This document shows, in pieces, positions 30,693 through 39,175 of a stretch of DNA of 64,000 bases; position 1 is the stretch's first letter; each line of letters begins with the position of its first letter. The notes beneath the pieces are model-generated. The model saw only the letters and a program-made list of their open reading frames with translations, was not told the origin of the DNA and made no database searches. The stretch lies in assembly GCF_000244975.1 (NCBI RefSeq), contig NZ_CM001440.1, positions 4,076,325 to 4,140,324 on the forward strand, given 5' to 3'. This stretch comes from Saccharomonospora cyanea NA-134 (lineage in GTDB: Bacteria; Actinomycetota; Actinomycetes; Mycobacteriales; Pseudonocardiaceae). The position numbers were made by a program, and so were the translations under genes.

Positions 30693-30899
30693 ATGCCGAC
30701 CTACGCCTATCGCTGCCGCGTGTGCGCGGAGTCCTTCGAGCTCAACCGTCCGATGAGCGAGTCCGCTGCGCCCGCATCCTGCCCCGAGGGGCACGACGAC
30801 ACGGTGAAGCTGTTGACCACGGTGGCGCTGACTGGTTCGGCGCAGACACCTGCCCCGACAGGCGGCGGCTGCTGCGGTGGCGCCTGCGGCTGTGGCTGA
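30693..30899 (+). CDS. FmdB family zinc-ribbon protein
   Basis: A 68-residue protein starting MPTYAYRCRVCAESFEL, the FmdB zinc-ribbon opening, with the second Cys in SCPEG; here the ribbon's fourth ligand would be a His in EGHDD. The C terminus is Gly/Cys-rich (GGGCCGGACGCG), as in many FmdB proteins. Family function is unclear, with links to transcription or metal handling. It is expressed from a likely leaderless promoter. Confidence 0.88.
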   Translation: MPTYAYRCRVCAESFELNRPMSESAAPASCPEGHDDTVKLLTTVALTGSAQTPAPTGGGCCGGACGCG

Positions 30900-30910
30900 C
30901 GGCCACCTGC

Positions 30911-31864
30911 TCAGTCTTCGTACTCGGGCAGCCGGGGCCAGACCAGCTCGGCCAGCTCCGTTGCCGCGGCGCAGGGGTCGCCCTCCTCGTCGTAGACGTA
31001 GACATTGACCACCTCCCACTCGGTGGACACCTCCGCGGGTACGGGCATGTGCGGGGTCTCCAGCACACACCGGCCCTCGCTGAGGAAGGTGGCGCTGGGT
31101 CTTCCACCGATGTTCTCCTCGTAGTACTCGGAGACATCGGTGCCCAGGTCGGTCACGGCGAACTCGACGTCCGTCCCCACGTACGGCTCGCCGTACCACC
31201 AGAACGAGCACCCACCACCGCCGAGGGCCTCCTCGTACAGCACGCTTTCCACGTCGAGGACATCGGCGGCCTCGTCGGCGGTGAGCAGGGCACACGGCTC
31301 CAGCTCGGCCAACGACCCCTCGGCGAAGGTCATCGTCTCGCCGGTACCGAAGTACGCGGCCTGCTGCACGCCGTCGGTGACGAGATCGGCCACGATGCAC
31401 ATCTCGGCATCCCCCGGCCTGCCCTCGATGTCGCCGTACGCCTCGTACACGGTGACGTCGAGAGCGACCCCATCCGCGAACACGAGTTCCCGCCAGCAGG
31501 CCCACTCCTCCTCGAAGTGGCGGCGGTGCACCGACCGCGCGAGTTCCCGGGACTCGTCGGACTGGAGGAACGGTGTGGCCTCGTACAGGTCTCCGATCGT
31601 CACGGACAGCCCGACCGTCCCCAGCTCGACCTCCGCGTAGCACCGGAGGAACCCCGACGTCGCCAGCTCCACCGACACGTCGGCTTCTCGCAGCTTCCGC
31701 TCGTCGAGCAGGCTGCAGAAGTCGACCGTGGTGGGCTCACCCAGCGCTTCCTCGCTCGTCAGGGGCGGCACGTGAACGGCGTCGGCCGTACCGTCCACGG
31801 TCGGTGTGCACGACGCCAGCAAACCGACCAGGGCGAACAGAATTCCGAGACGTCTCGACAACAC
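30911..31864 (-). CDS. DUF3558-like lipoprotein
   Basis: A 317-residue secreted lipoprotein: the signal peptide ends in the lipobox LLASC. The mature part has two repeats of a Cys-containing domain (VDFCSLLDERKL near residue 48 and ELEPCALLTADEAADVL near 190), the layout of DUF3558 proteins. A second lipoprotein of the same kind is encoded at 34359-35348, on the other side of the dha genes. Function unknown; it is most likely held on the outer face of the membrane. Confidence 0.75.
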   Translation of the reverse strand: MLSRRLGILFALVGLLASCTPTVDGTADAVHVPPLTSEEALGEPTTVDFCSLLDERKLREADVSVELATSGFLRCYAEVELGTVGLSVTIGDLYEATPFLQSDESRELARSVHRRHFEEEWACWRELVFADGVALDVTVYEAYGDIEGRPGDAEMCIVADLVTDGVQQAAYFGTGETMTFAEGSLAELEPCALLTADEAADVLDVESVLYEEALGGGGCSFWWYGEPYVGTDVEFAVTDLGTDVSEYYEENIGGRPSATFLSEGRCVLETPHMPVPAEVSTEWEVVNVYVYDEEGDPCAAATELAELVWPRLPEYED

Positions 31865-31988
31865 AGGTGCTACATCGTCACCCGATCAGCCGATGTCACC
31901 CGTTTAGCCGACTCGTGACCAGGACGAGAGCGGACCGTGGCCGGGCCCTGTCCGGCGCGAGCGACGTCGCGGCGATCCCGGAGTCTGC

Positions 31989-32678
31989 TCAGTCCTCGTC
32001 GAAACGTCGTTGCACCAGCGCCTCGACCCGGGTGATCGCCTCCTGCGCCTGCGGGCCGGTGGCCTCCACACTGACGCGATCGCCCTTGCGAGCACCCAGC
32101 GACATGATCGCCAGCACGCTGTGCCCGTCGGCCTCGCCCGCACCGAACCGGATCCGGACGTCGGCGTCCACTCCGGCGATGGCCCTCACCAGCAACGCGG
32201 CGGGCCGTGCGTGCAGGCCCGCTTCGTTCTCCAGCGTGAACTCCGTCCCCACGGCCTCCGCCTCGGCGGCGGGAGCGGCTGCGGAAGCGGGAGCAGCCTC
32301 GCCTGCGCCGGCGGCCTCGCTCGCGGCCTGCGCGACACCCGCGCGGTCGGCACCGCCCTGCGCGGCCACGGCCGCCGCCACCGTACCCTCCACCAGCGGC
32401 GCGTCCACGACCACCGCCGCGCCCGGGTCGTCGAGTGCCTCCACGACCATCTCGGCCGTCATCTGCGCGCTTCCCAGGTCGTACAACACCACGGCTCCCG
32501 AACCGGTGTTCGCCCGCTCGACCGCGTTGGACACCGCGTCGTAGTCGGTGCCGATCCCACCGTCCGGCGACCCTCCCGCGGGCACCACCGTGACGTCGGG
32601 CGCCATCTGCCCGGCGACCTCGGCGATGCCCTCGGCGAGCTTGGCGCTGTGTGACACCACCACGAGACCGACCCTCAT
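31989..32678 (-). CDS. dhaM: Dihydroxyacetone kinase phosphotransfer subunit DhaM (EIIA-HPr fusion)
   Basis: Carries phosphate from the PTS to DhaL. The 229 residues comprise an EIIA-Man-type domain (1-105, with His10 in VVVSHSAKL), an Ala-rich linker (105-143) and an HPr domain (144-229, His156 in NEAGLHARPAALL). Enterobacterial DhaM has an additional EI-like domain that is absent here, so a separate enzyme I is needed. The start overlaps the dhaL stop by 4 bp. Confidence 0.94.
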   Translation of the reverse strand: MRVGLVVVSHSAKLAEGIAEVAGQMAPDVTVVPAGGSPDGGIGTDYDAVSNAVERANTGSGAVVLYDLGSAQMTAEMVVEALDDPGAAVVVDAPLVEGTVAAAVAAQGGADRAGVAQAASEAAGAGEAAPASAAAPAAEAEAVGTEFTLENEAGLHARPAALLVRAIAGVDADVRIRFGAGEADGHSVLAIMSLGARKGDRVSVEATGPQAQEAITRVEALVQRRFDED

Positions 32679-33298
32679 CGCGCCACCTCCGCGAACGCCC
32701 GCAACAGCAGGGCCGTGGACCAGGCTCCCGGATCGAGGTGCCCGATGCTGCGTTCACCGAGGTAGGACGCTCGGCCCTTCCTGGCCACGAGCGGCTTCGT
32801 GGAGTTCGCCCCCTCCTCGGCCGCGTCCGCCGCGGCGGACAGCACCGCCGCCACGCCGTCGCCCTCGGCCCGTTCGGCGGCGTCGACGGCGGGCTTCAAC
32901 GCGTCCACCATCGTGGCGTCACCGACCTCGGCCTTGCCCCTGGCCACCACGCCCGCGAGCCCGGCACGCAGCGCGGCCACGACCGCTGCCGCATCCAGCT
33001 CGCCCGCCTGACCCACAGCCGTGGCCGCACGCAGGAACGCCGTGCCGTACAGGGGGCCCGCCGCCCCACCGACCTTCGAGATGAGCGTGGTGGCCGCCAG
33101 TTTGAGCACAGCACCGGGTGTCTCCGGGACGGCCCCTTCGAGACCGGCCGTCAACGCGGTGAACCCGCGGTGCATGTTCTCGCCGTGGTCGGCGTCGCCG
33201 ATCGGCCGGTCGAGGTCGGTGAGTTCCACCCGATGCTCGGCGACGGTTTCGGCCGCGGCGCGCAGAGCGGCCGCGACGTCGTTCGCGGTGCAGGCCAT
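32675..33298 (-). CDS. dhaL: Dihydroxyacetone kinase ADP-binding subunit DhaL
   Basis: Holds ADP as a coenzyme and phosphorylates dihydroxyacetone bound to DhaK. The 207-residue helical protein has the Mg-binding aspartates in DLDRPIGDADHGENMHRGF and the nucleotide-site segments GAAGPLYGTAFLRA and GDATMVDAL. ATG 33298 shares one base with the dhaK stop, so translation is coupled; dhaM overlaps at the other end. Confidence 0.95.
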   Translation of the reverse strand: MACTANDVAAALRAAAETVAEHRVELTDLDRPIGDADHGENMHRGFTALTAGLEGAVPETPGAVLKLAATTLISKVGGAAGPLYGTAFLRAATAVGQAGELDAAAVVAALRAGLAGVVARGKAEVGDATMVDALKPAVDAAERAEGDGVAAVLSAAADAAEEGANSTKPLVARKGRASYLGERSIGHLDPGAWSTALLLRAFAEVAR

Positions 33299-34296
33299 CA
33301 CATCCCCCAACGCAGAGCGGGAGTCTTCACGGGCGCGTCCCACAACTCGGTCAACCGCTCGTCCAACCGCAGGATCGTGAGACTGATGCCCTGCATCTCC
33401 AGGCTCGTGATGTACGGGCCGACGAGTCTGCGTACGACGTTGACACCCCGGTCGGCGAGCAGCCGCTCCGCGATGCCGTGCGCGAGGTACACCTCCAGCA
33501 GCGGCGAGCCACCCATCGAGTTGGTGAAGAGCAGGACGTCGTCGCCACGCTCCAGCGGGAAGTCGTCCGCCACCGCCGCCACCATGCGCTCCACGAGCGC
33601 GGAGGCGGGCTCCACCTCGATGCGTTCACGGCCCGGTTCCCCGTGGATGCCGATGCCGAACTCCACCTCGCCCGCACCGAGTTCGAAGCTGGGCTCGCCG
33701 ACGTGGGGCACGGTCGGCGCCGTCAGCGCCACCCCGATCGAGCGCACGCGCTCCACCACGCTGCGGGCCACCGCCTCCACGGTGTCGAGGTCGTCGCCCC
33801 GTTCCGCCGCCGCCCCGGCGATCTTCTCCAGCAGCACCGTGCCGCCCACGCCACGACGTCCGGCGGTGAACGTGGAGTCGGCCACGGCCACGTCGTCGTC
33901 GATCACCACGGTGCGCACGTCGAGCCCCTCCGCCGACGCCAGCTCGGCCGCGGTCTCGAAGTTCAGCACGTCCCCGGTGTAGTTCTTCACCACCAGCAGC
34001 GCGCCCGCCTCGCCCGTGGTGGCCGAGATCGCCGCCTGGACCGCGTCCGGGGTCGGCGAGGTGAACACCGCGCCCGGAACGGCTCCGTGCAGCATCCCCG
34101 GCCCCACGAACCCCACGTGCAACGGTTCGTGACCCGAGCCGCCACCGGAGATGACCGACACCCCGCGCGCGGGCGAGTCGGCGCGCACGACGATGTTCGG
34201 CTCGTACTCCACTCGCACGAGGTCGGCGTGCGCGGCGGCGAGACCCGCCAGCGAGTCGGCGACCACCGTCGCCGGATCGTCGATGATCTTCTTCAC
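33298..34296 (-). CDS. dhaK: Dihydroxyacetone kinase substrate-binding subunit DhaK
   Basis: Binds dihydroxyacetone covalently through His218 in GIGIHGEPGRE. The 332-residue protein shows GGGSGHEPLHVGFVG and VVKNYTGDVLNFE, both substrate/phosphate-site segments. GGAGGT precedes the GTG. The dhaKLM operon allows growth on or detoxification of dihydroxyacetone with phosphoenolpyruvate as donor. No dhaR-type regulator is adjacent. Confidence 0.95.
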   Translation of the reverse strand: MKKIIDDPATVVADSLAGLAAAHADLVRVEYEPNIVVRADSPARGVSVISGGGSGHEPLHVGFVGPGMLHGAVPGAVFTSPTPDAVQAAISATTGEAGALLVVKNYTGDVLNFETAAELASAEGLDVRTVVIDDDVAVADSTFTAGRRGVGGTVLLEKIAGAAAERGDDLDTVEAVARSVVERVRSIGVALTAPTVPHVGEPSFELGAGEVEFGIGIHGEPGRERIEVEPASALVERMVAAVADDFPLERGDDVLLFTNSMGGSPLLEVYLAHGIAERLLADRGVNVVRRLVGPYITSLEMQGISLTILRLDERLTELWDAPVKTPALRWGM

Positions 34297-34358
34297 TGCT
34301 ACCTCCGAGCGCGGGAATGCGTGGCGGGTTCGGTTCTCAACCTAACCAAATTCCGCTG

Positions 34359-35348
34359 CTACGGCAGGGTCTTCACCATCGCCTTCGCGAGTTCGGTCGC
34401 CCGTTCGCACGCGGCGTCGACGTCGCCTTCCCCCGCGTAGTCGTAGTAGCTCAAACTGATGAGCTCGGCCTCGTCCTCTCCCAGTTCGAGGTGGTTCCAC
34501 GACACGTCGCACTCGGCCATGTCCGTCGTACCCGGCTCCTGCACCGCGGGAAGGCCTTCCGCCAGCTCGATCTCCTTCGTTCCCTCGGTCGGCGACACGG
34601 GGAAACCGACGCGCGCGTGGGCGTACACGACGAAGTCGTCCTGCGAGAGCTGACAGAAGTGCAGGCCGCTGGGCATCACACGGGCCTCCTCGTCCGTGTC
34701 CAGCACGGCGGCGAGCTCCTCGGAAGCGAGGGACTCACAGAGATCCACCGTCAGCAGCGACCCCTCCTGGGGAGTCAGCATCGGCGGGTTCGCCCGCAAC
34801 TGCCCGATGACGCTCTCGAGCACCACGTAGCCGCTCTGGCACGGATCACCGCCCTGCTCGTGTGTGGCCATCACACTGATACCGAGGCCCGGATCGCGCT
34901 GCGTCACCGCGGTGGAGACGCACGACGTCTCGTCGACGCTCGTCTGCACCAGCGGCAGCCCCGCGATGTTGCTCGTGGCCTGGTCGGGGAACACGCTGCC
35001 CTCACCCACTTCGAGCAACACGCGGATGGGCTTGCCTCCCGGGTCCACGAACGAGCGCGAGCACATGCCCCATCCGCTGCCGGTCGGGTCGTCCTGCGGA
35101 GTGAAGTTGCCGACGACGTCGTCACCCAGCAGTCCGCAGGCGTCCACCGTCCGCAGGGCCGTCAGCTCGACGGCGGGATCGTCGATCGGCCCGGAAGGCA
35201 CCTGCCCCTGACCGGTGCCCGGCTCGGCCTTCACCGTGGTGCGCTCGAAGTTCTTCTTCGCCAGGTCCTCACCGGCACAACCGGCGAGCAGACCCAACGC
35301 AGCGACCCAGCAGACGATCATCCGACGCGATACAGCACGACTCAGCAC
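34359..35348 (-). CDS. DUF3558-like lipoprotein
   Basis: A 329-residue lipoprotein; the signal peptide ends in the lipobox LLAGC. Two Cys-containing repeats resemble DUF3558: VDACGLLGDDVV near residue 70 and VDLCESLASEELAAVL near 200. It is a distant relative of the lipoprotein at 30911-31864 and lies just upstream of dhaK in the same direction (62 bp). Whether it takes part in dihydroxyacetone or glycerol metabolism is not known. Start may be the GTG at 35348 or an ATG nine codons later. Confidence 0.75.
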   Translation of the reverse strand: MLSRAVSRRMIVCWVAALGLLAGCAGEDLAKKNFERTTVKAEPGTGQGQVPSGPIDDPAVELTALRTVDACGLLGDDVVGNFTPQDDPTGSGWGMCSRSFVDPGGKPIRVLLEVGEGSVFPDQATSNIAGLPLVQTSVDETSCVSTAVTQRDPGLGISVMATHEQGGDPCQSGYVVLESVIGQLRANPPMLTPQEGSLLTVDLCESLASEELAAVLDTDEEARVMPSGLHFCQLSQDDFVVYAHARVGFPVSPTEGTKEIELAEGLPAVQEPGTTDMAECDVSWNHLELGEDEAELISLSYYDYAGEGDVDAACERATELAKAMVKTLP

Positions 35349-35403
35349 GTGTGCACGTTAGCCGCCGCACCTCCACGGCCGTGCGGGGTTCCCGGGATCG
35401 TGA

Positions 35404-35425
35404 CCTTGCCGTCGGGCGGGCAAGG
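35404..35425 (-). terminator. Terminator hairpin after nucS
   Basis: CCTTGCC (35404-35410) and GGCAAGG (35419-35425) form a 7-bp stem with an 8-base loop, starting two bases after the nucS stop on the minus strand. Confidence 0.6.
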
Positions 35426-35427
35426 AC

Positions 35428-36087
35428 TCAGAACAGAGTGAGGTCGTTGCTCGCGATCCCGCGCAGCTTGTCGTAGTCCAAGGTCACGCACCGGATTCCG
35501 CGATCCTCGGCGAGCGTGCGCGCCTGCGGCTTGATCTGCTGCGCCGCGAAGACACCCTGCACGGGTGCCAGCAACGGGTCACGATTCAGCAACTCCAGGT
35601 ACCGCGTGAGCTGCTCGACACCGTCGATCTCGCCGCGCCGCTTGATCTCCACGGCCACGGTGCCACCGTCGGCGTCGCGCGCGAGGATGTCCACCGGGCC
35701 GATGGCGGTCATGTACTCGCGGCGCACGAGCGTGTAGCCCTCGCCGAGCGTGGTGATGTGCTCGGCGAGAAGCTCCTGCAGATGCGCCTCGACCCCGTCC
35801 TTCACCAACCCCGGTTCGGCCCCGAGATCGTGCTTCATCTCGTCGATGACCTGCTCGATCGTGATGACGAGTTTCTCGCCCGCCTTGTTCTCGACGATCC
35901 ACAGATCGCCGTCCTCGATCAGCCAGCACGGCGGGCTCATCCAGTTCAGCGGCTTGTAGGCACGGTCGTCGGAATGCACCGACACCGACCCGTCGGCCTT
36001 GACGAGCAGCAGACGTGTGGCCATCGGCAGATGGGCGGTCAGGCGGCCCGCATAGTCCACCTGACACCGGGCGATCACTAAGCGCAC
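35428..36087 (-). CDS. nucS: Mismatch-specific endonuclease NucS (EndoMS)
   Basis: The central nuclease of the non-canonical mismatch repair of actinobacteria, which lack MutS/MutL. The 219-residue protein has the PD-(D/E)xK residues Asp133 (GPVDILARD), Glu147 and Lys149 ([10 protein letters not shown]), an N-terminal DNA-binding domain ([14 protein letters not shown]) and a C-terminal DLTLF, a typical beta-clamp binding motif. It has its own terminator and is divergent from the NUDIX gene. Confidence 0.96.
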   Translation of the reverse strand: MRLVIARCQVDYAGRLTAHLPMATRLLLVKADGSVSVHSDDRAYKPLNWMSPPCWLIEDGDLWIVENKAGEKLVITIEQVIDEMKHDLGAEPGLVKDGVEAHLQELLAEHITTLGEGYTLVRREYMTAIGPVDILARDADGGTVAVEIKRRGEIDGVEQLTRYLELLNRDPLLAPVQGVFAAQQIKPQARTLAEDRGIRCVTLDYDKLRGIASNDLTLF

Positions 36088-36190
36088 GACGAGAGGGTAG
36101 GCGACTCCAGTGGGCGAGTACTCGCCACCCGCGACGATCCCCCGTTCGAGTCACGCGGGACCTCGGGCCCGATCGGGTGGCTCGGGAAGA

Positions 36191-36739
36191 ATGCGGGGAA
36201 TGGAGACACTCAGCTCACGCCAGGTGTACGCCAACAGGTGGATGACGCTCCGGGAGGACCGGATCCGGAGGACGGACGGTTCGGACGGCGTCTACGGTGT
36301 CGTCGACAAGCCCGACTACGCGCTCGTCATCCCGCTCGACGGGGACAAGCTCCAGCTTGTCGAGCAGTTTCGTTACCCACTCGGGATCCGCCGGTGGGAG
36401 TTCCCGCAGGGCACCGCGCCCGACCGCGCTGAGTTGCCTCCCGCCGAACTCGCGGCGCGGGAGCTGCGTGAGGAGACCGGACTGTCCGCGGGATCCCTGG
36501 TGGAGCTCGGGCTGCTCGACGTCGCACCGGGGCTGGCGAGTCAGCGTGGGCGGGTGTTCCTCGCCACGGACCTCACCGACGGCGAGCCGGAACCGGAACC
36601 CGAGGAACAGGACATGCGAACGGCCTGGTTCGACCGCGCGCAGGTCGAGCGAATGATCGCCGACGGCGAGATCACCGACGCCCAGTCCGTCGCCGCCTAC
36701 ACCCTCCTGCTCCTGTGGGAACGCCGCAACACCCCCTGA
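36191..36739 (+). CDS. NUDIX hydrolase (ADP-ribose pyrophosphatase-like)
   Basis: A 182-residue nucleotide-diphosphate hydrolase. The Nudix box is visible from GTAPDRAELPPAELAARELR to EETGL, with the REL-x-EE core, preceded by QLVEQFRYPLG and WEFPQG as in ADP-ribose/sugar pyrophosphatases. The ATG at 36191 has GGGAAG close by; the ATG at 36200 is an alternative. The gene ends five bases before the locus B repeats. Substrate is inferred from similarity only. Confidence 0.88.
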   Translation: MRGMETLSSRQVYANRWMTLREDRIRRTDGSDGVYGVVDKPDYALVIPLDGDKLQLVEQFRYPLGIRRWEFPQGTAPDRAELPPAELAARELREETGLSAGSLVELGLLDVAPGLASQRGRVFLATDLTDGEPEPEPEEQDMRTAWFDRAQVERMIADGEITDAQSVAAYTLLLLWERRNTP

Positions 36740-36748
36740 CCCGCACGC

Positions 36749-36849
36749 GTGTCCGCACTTCCCGCACGTACCAGGACTGCCAACACCCGTACGCAACCTG
36801 CGGACACGGTGACACCAGGTGCGGACACGCGTGCACAACCTGCGGACAC
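36749..36849. repeat. 21-bp phased intergenic repeat, locus B
   Basis: One inverted core GTGTCCGC (36749) is followed by cores starting at 36779 (degenerate GCCAACAC), 36800, 36821 and 36842 (all GCGGACAC), each exactly 21 bp apart, with flanks of the form CGTGCACAACCT. It fills the gap between the convergent NUDIX and enoyl-CoA hydratase genes. Same unit as loci A and C. Confidence 0.85.
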
Positions 36850-36860
36850 CGTGTCAGGCG

Positions 36861-37634
36861 TCAGTCGGGCCATTCGGGGTTGCGCTTCTCCAAAAACGCC
36901 GCCATGCCCTCACGGGCGCCGGGCAGTTGCGAAGCCGACGCCATGACCTCCAGTGCGAGCGCGTAGGCGTCCTGCTCCGGGCGGTCGAGCTGCGCGTACA
37001 ACGTCCGCTTGCCCAACGCCTTGGACGCGCGGCTGCCCCGGGTCGCCCTGGCCAGCAGCTCGGCGACAGCCTCGTCGAGGTCGGCGTCCGGCACCACCCG
37101 GTTGACGAGTCCCCAGTCGAGCGCCGTCGCGGCGTCGATGGCGTCCCCCGTCAACGCCAGCTCCATCAGCCTCTTCCGACCGACCGCGCGTGCCACCGGA
37201 ACGGCGGGGGTGTGGCAGAACCATCCGCCCTTCCCGCCCGGCAGGGCGAACGCCGCCGAGGCCGCGGCCACGGCCAGGTCGCACGATGCCACGAGCTGGC
37301 AGCCCGCTGCCGTCGCGAGCCCGTGAACGCGGGCGAGGACCACCTGCGGCACGGACTGGACGGCACCCATCACGTCGGTGCACAACCGCAGCAGCGCCCG
37401 CACCGCGCTCAGGTCGCGCGCCGCGACGTCGGCGAAGTCGTGGCCGGCGGAGAACACGGGTCCCGCACCGGCCAGCACGATCCCGGTCGCGTCCGACTCG
37501 CCCGCCTCGGTGAAGGCGGCGAGCAGTTCCCGCAGATGCGGCTCGGACAGCGAGTTGCGCCGCGCGGGCCGGTTCATGGTGATCGTGACGGTGTCGTCCT
37601 CCCGTTTGACGAGGACGTGTTCGTAGTCACCCAT
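36861..37634 (-). CDS. Enoyl-CoA hydratase/isomerase family protein
   Basis: A 257-residue crotonase-fold protein. The oxyanion-hole segments are GPVFSAGHDFADVAA and VHGLATAAGCQLVASCDLAVA; the catalytic-region FALPGGKGGWFCHTPAVP has Phe/Cys/His in place of the usual Glu-rich pattern, similar to the ECHDC3 subgroup whose reaction is uncertain. The 3' end lies 12 bp from the locus B repeats. No fatty-acid genes adjoin it. Confidence 0.86.
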   Translation of the reverse strand: MGDYEHVLVKREDDTVTITMNRPARRNSLSEPHLRELLAAFTEAGESDATGIVLAGAGPVFSAGHDFADVAARDLSAVRALLRLCTDVMGAVQSVPQVVLARVHGLATAAGCQLVASCDLAVAAASAAFALPGGKGGWFCHTPAVPVARAVGRKRLMELALTGDAIDAATALDWGLVNRVVPDADLDEAVAELLARATRGSRASKALGKRTLYAQLDRPEQDAYALALEVMASASQLPGAREGMAAFLEKRNPEWPD

Positions 37635-37719
37635 GCTGCGACCGTAGCCCGCCTCGACCAGCACACCAACCCCGAAGACGCCACCGCCCGCAGCGGGACG
37701 GCGGCCCTTCCGGCAAAGC

Positions 37720-38529
37720 CTAAGCCCGGTCGAGCACGGCGTGCAGGAACTCCCTGGTCCGCTCGTGGTCCGGGTCGGTGAACAGCTTGTCCGGCTTGGC
37801 GTCCTCGATGACCTGGCCCTTGTCGAACATCATGACGCGGTCCGAAACGTCCCGCGCGAACTGCATCTCGTGCGTCACGCACAGGAACGTGATCTCGGTG
37901 GTCTCGGCGATCTCCCTCAGCACCCCGAGCACGCCCGCCACGAGTTCGGGGTCCAGCGCGGAGGTCACCTCGTCGAGCAGCAGGACGTCGGGTTCCATGG
38001 CCAACGCACGAGCGATGGCCACACGCTGTTGCTGCCCGCCCGAGAGCTGCGACGGGTGAGCGTCGATCTTGTCGGTCAAGCCCACCATGTCCAGCAGCGA
38101 CTCCGCCTTGCTCTCGGCCTCGTCACGGGACTTGCCGAGCACCCGGATCGGCGCCTCGGTGATGTTCTGCAGCACCTTCATGTTCGGGAACAGGTTGAAC
38201 TGCTGGAACACCATTCCGATGCGCTTGCGCACCTGCCGGAGGTGCTTCTCGTCGGCGGGAACGAGCTTGCCGTTCTTCTCCACGTGGCTGAGGTACTCGT
38301 CACCCACCTGGATGGTGCCGCCGTTGACGCGTTCCAACGTCATCAGCAAACGCAGGATGGTGGTTTTTCCCGAACCACTCGGCCCGATGAGGGTGACGAA
38401 CTCGCCGGGCTCGACCTCGAAGCTCAGATCACGGAGCACGACGTTGTCGCCGAACTTCTTCAACACCCGGTCGAAACGAATCATCACGTCGGACACCGGG
38501 CGGGTCGACGGATTACTTTGCGATTCCAA
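37720..38529 (-). CDS. ehuA: Ectoine/hydroxyectoine ABC transporter ATPase EhuA
   Basis: ATP-binding subunit of a polar amino-acid-type importer. Walker A is IGPSGSGKTTILR, the Q-loop FQQFNLFPNMKV, the signature LSGGQQQRVAIARAL and Walker B VLLLDEVTSALDP. With the preceding genes it forms ehuB-C-D-A. The TTG at 38529 is preferred because GGAG lies 7 nt away within the ehuD end (17-bp overlap); an ATG at 38484 starts nearer the fold but has no ribosome-binding site. Confidence 0.88.
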   Translation of the reverse strand: MESQSNPSTRPVSDVMIRFDRVLKKFGDNVVLRDLSFEVEPGEFVTLIGPSGSGKTTILRLLMTLERVNGGTIQVGDEYLSHVEKNGKLVPADEKHLRQVRKRIGMVFQQFNLFPNMKVLQNITEAPIRVLGKSRDEAESKAESLLDMVGLTDKIDAHPSQLSGGQQQRVAIARALAMEPDVLLLDEVTSALDPELVAGVLGVLREIAETTEITFLCVTHEMQFARDVSDRVMMFDKGQVIEDAKPDKLFTDPDHERTREFLHAVLDRA

Positions 38530-39175
38530 AACGACGCTCCATGTATCGAACGAGCAGTGAGGCGGGGTAGCTCAGCAGGAGGAACAGGACACCGGCGATC
38601 GTGATCGGCTCGACGTACCGGAAAGCCAGCGACGCCTCCTCCTCGGCCGCGCCCACGATGTCGAGCACACCGATCGCGAGCAGCAACGGCGTTTCCTTGA
38701 ACATCGAGATGGTGTAGTTGCCGAGCGCGGGCAGCACCCTCGGAATGGCCTGCGGCAGGATCACCCCGGTCCAGATCCGGTGGGTGAGCAGGCTCAACGC
38801 GGTGGCGGCCTCCCACTGACCCCGTGGCACGGCCTCGATCCCCGCACGGTAGACCTCGGCGGTGTAGGTGGCGTAGTGCAGGCCGAGTCCGAGCACACCG
38901 GTCACCATCGGCGAGAGCGTGACGCCCACCAGAGGAAGCACGTAGAACAGGAAGAACAACTGCACCAGCAGCGGCGTGCTCCGCACGAACTCCATGATCA
39001 GCCACACGACCGTGCTGACCGCCCGGATACGGGATCGGCGCAGCAGCGCGAACACCAGCCCCAGCACGTAGGCGAGCAACGAGCCGAGGACGGTGGCCTG
39101 GAGGGTGATCAGCAGCCCTTCGAGGATCGCGGGCAGCACCTCGAGAGCGAAATTCCAGTCCCAGACCGAGTTCAC
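38513..39175 (-). CDS. ehuD: Ectoine/hydroxyectoine ABC transporter permease EhuD
   Basis: Membrane subunit of 220 residues with about five transmembrane helices and the EAA-type cytoplasmic loop EAATALSLLTHRIWTGVILPQ that contacts the ATPase. Typical His/Glu/Gln-type permease. The GTG overlaps the ehuC stop by 4 bp, and ehuA overlaps its 3' end. Confidence 0.88.
   Translation of the reverse strand: MNSVWDWNFALEVLPAILEGLLITLQATVLGSLLAYVLGLVFALLRRSRIRAVSTVVWLIMEFVRSTPLLVQLFFLFYVLPLVGVTLSPMVTGVLGLGLHYATYTAEVYRAGIEAVPRGQWEAATALSLLTHRIWTGVILPQAIPRVLPALGNYTISMFKETPLLLAIGVLDIVGAAEEEASLAFRYVEPITIAGVLFLLLSYPASLLVRYMERRFGIAK

Noticed and set aside
36749-36966. Short coding frames through the 21-bp repeats giving Ala-Asp-Thr-Arg-type heptapeptides
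   Set aside because: The periodic peptides result from a DNA period divisible by three; no ribosome-binding sites or conserved ends, and adjacent sure genes define these as intergenic.
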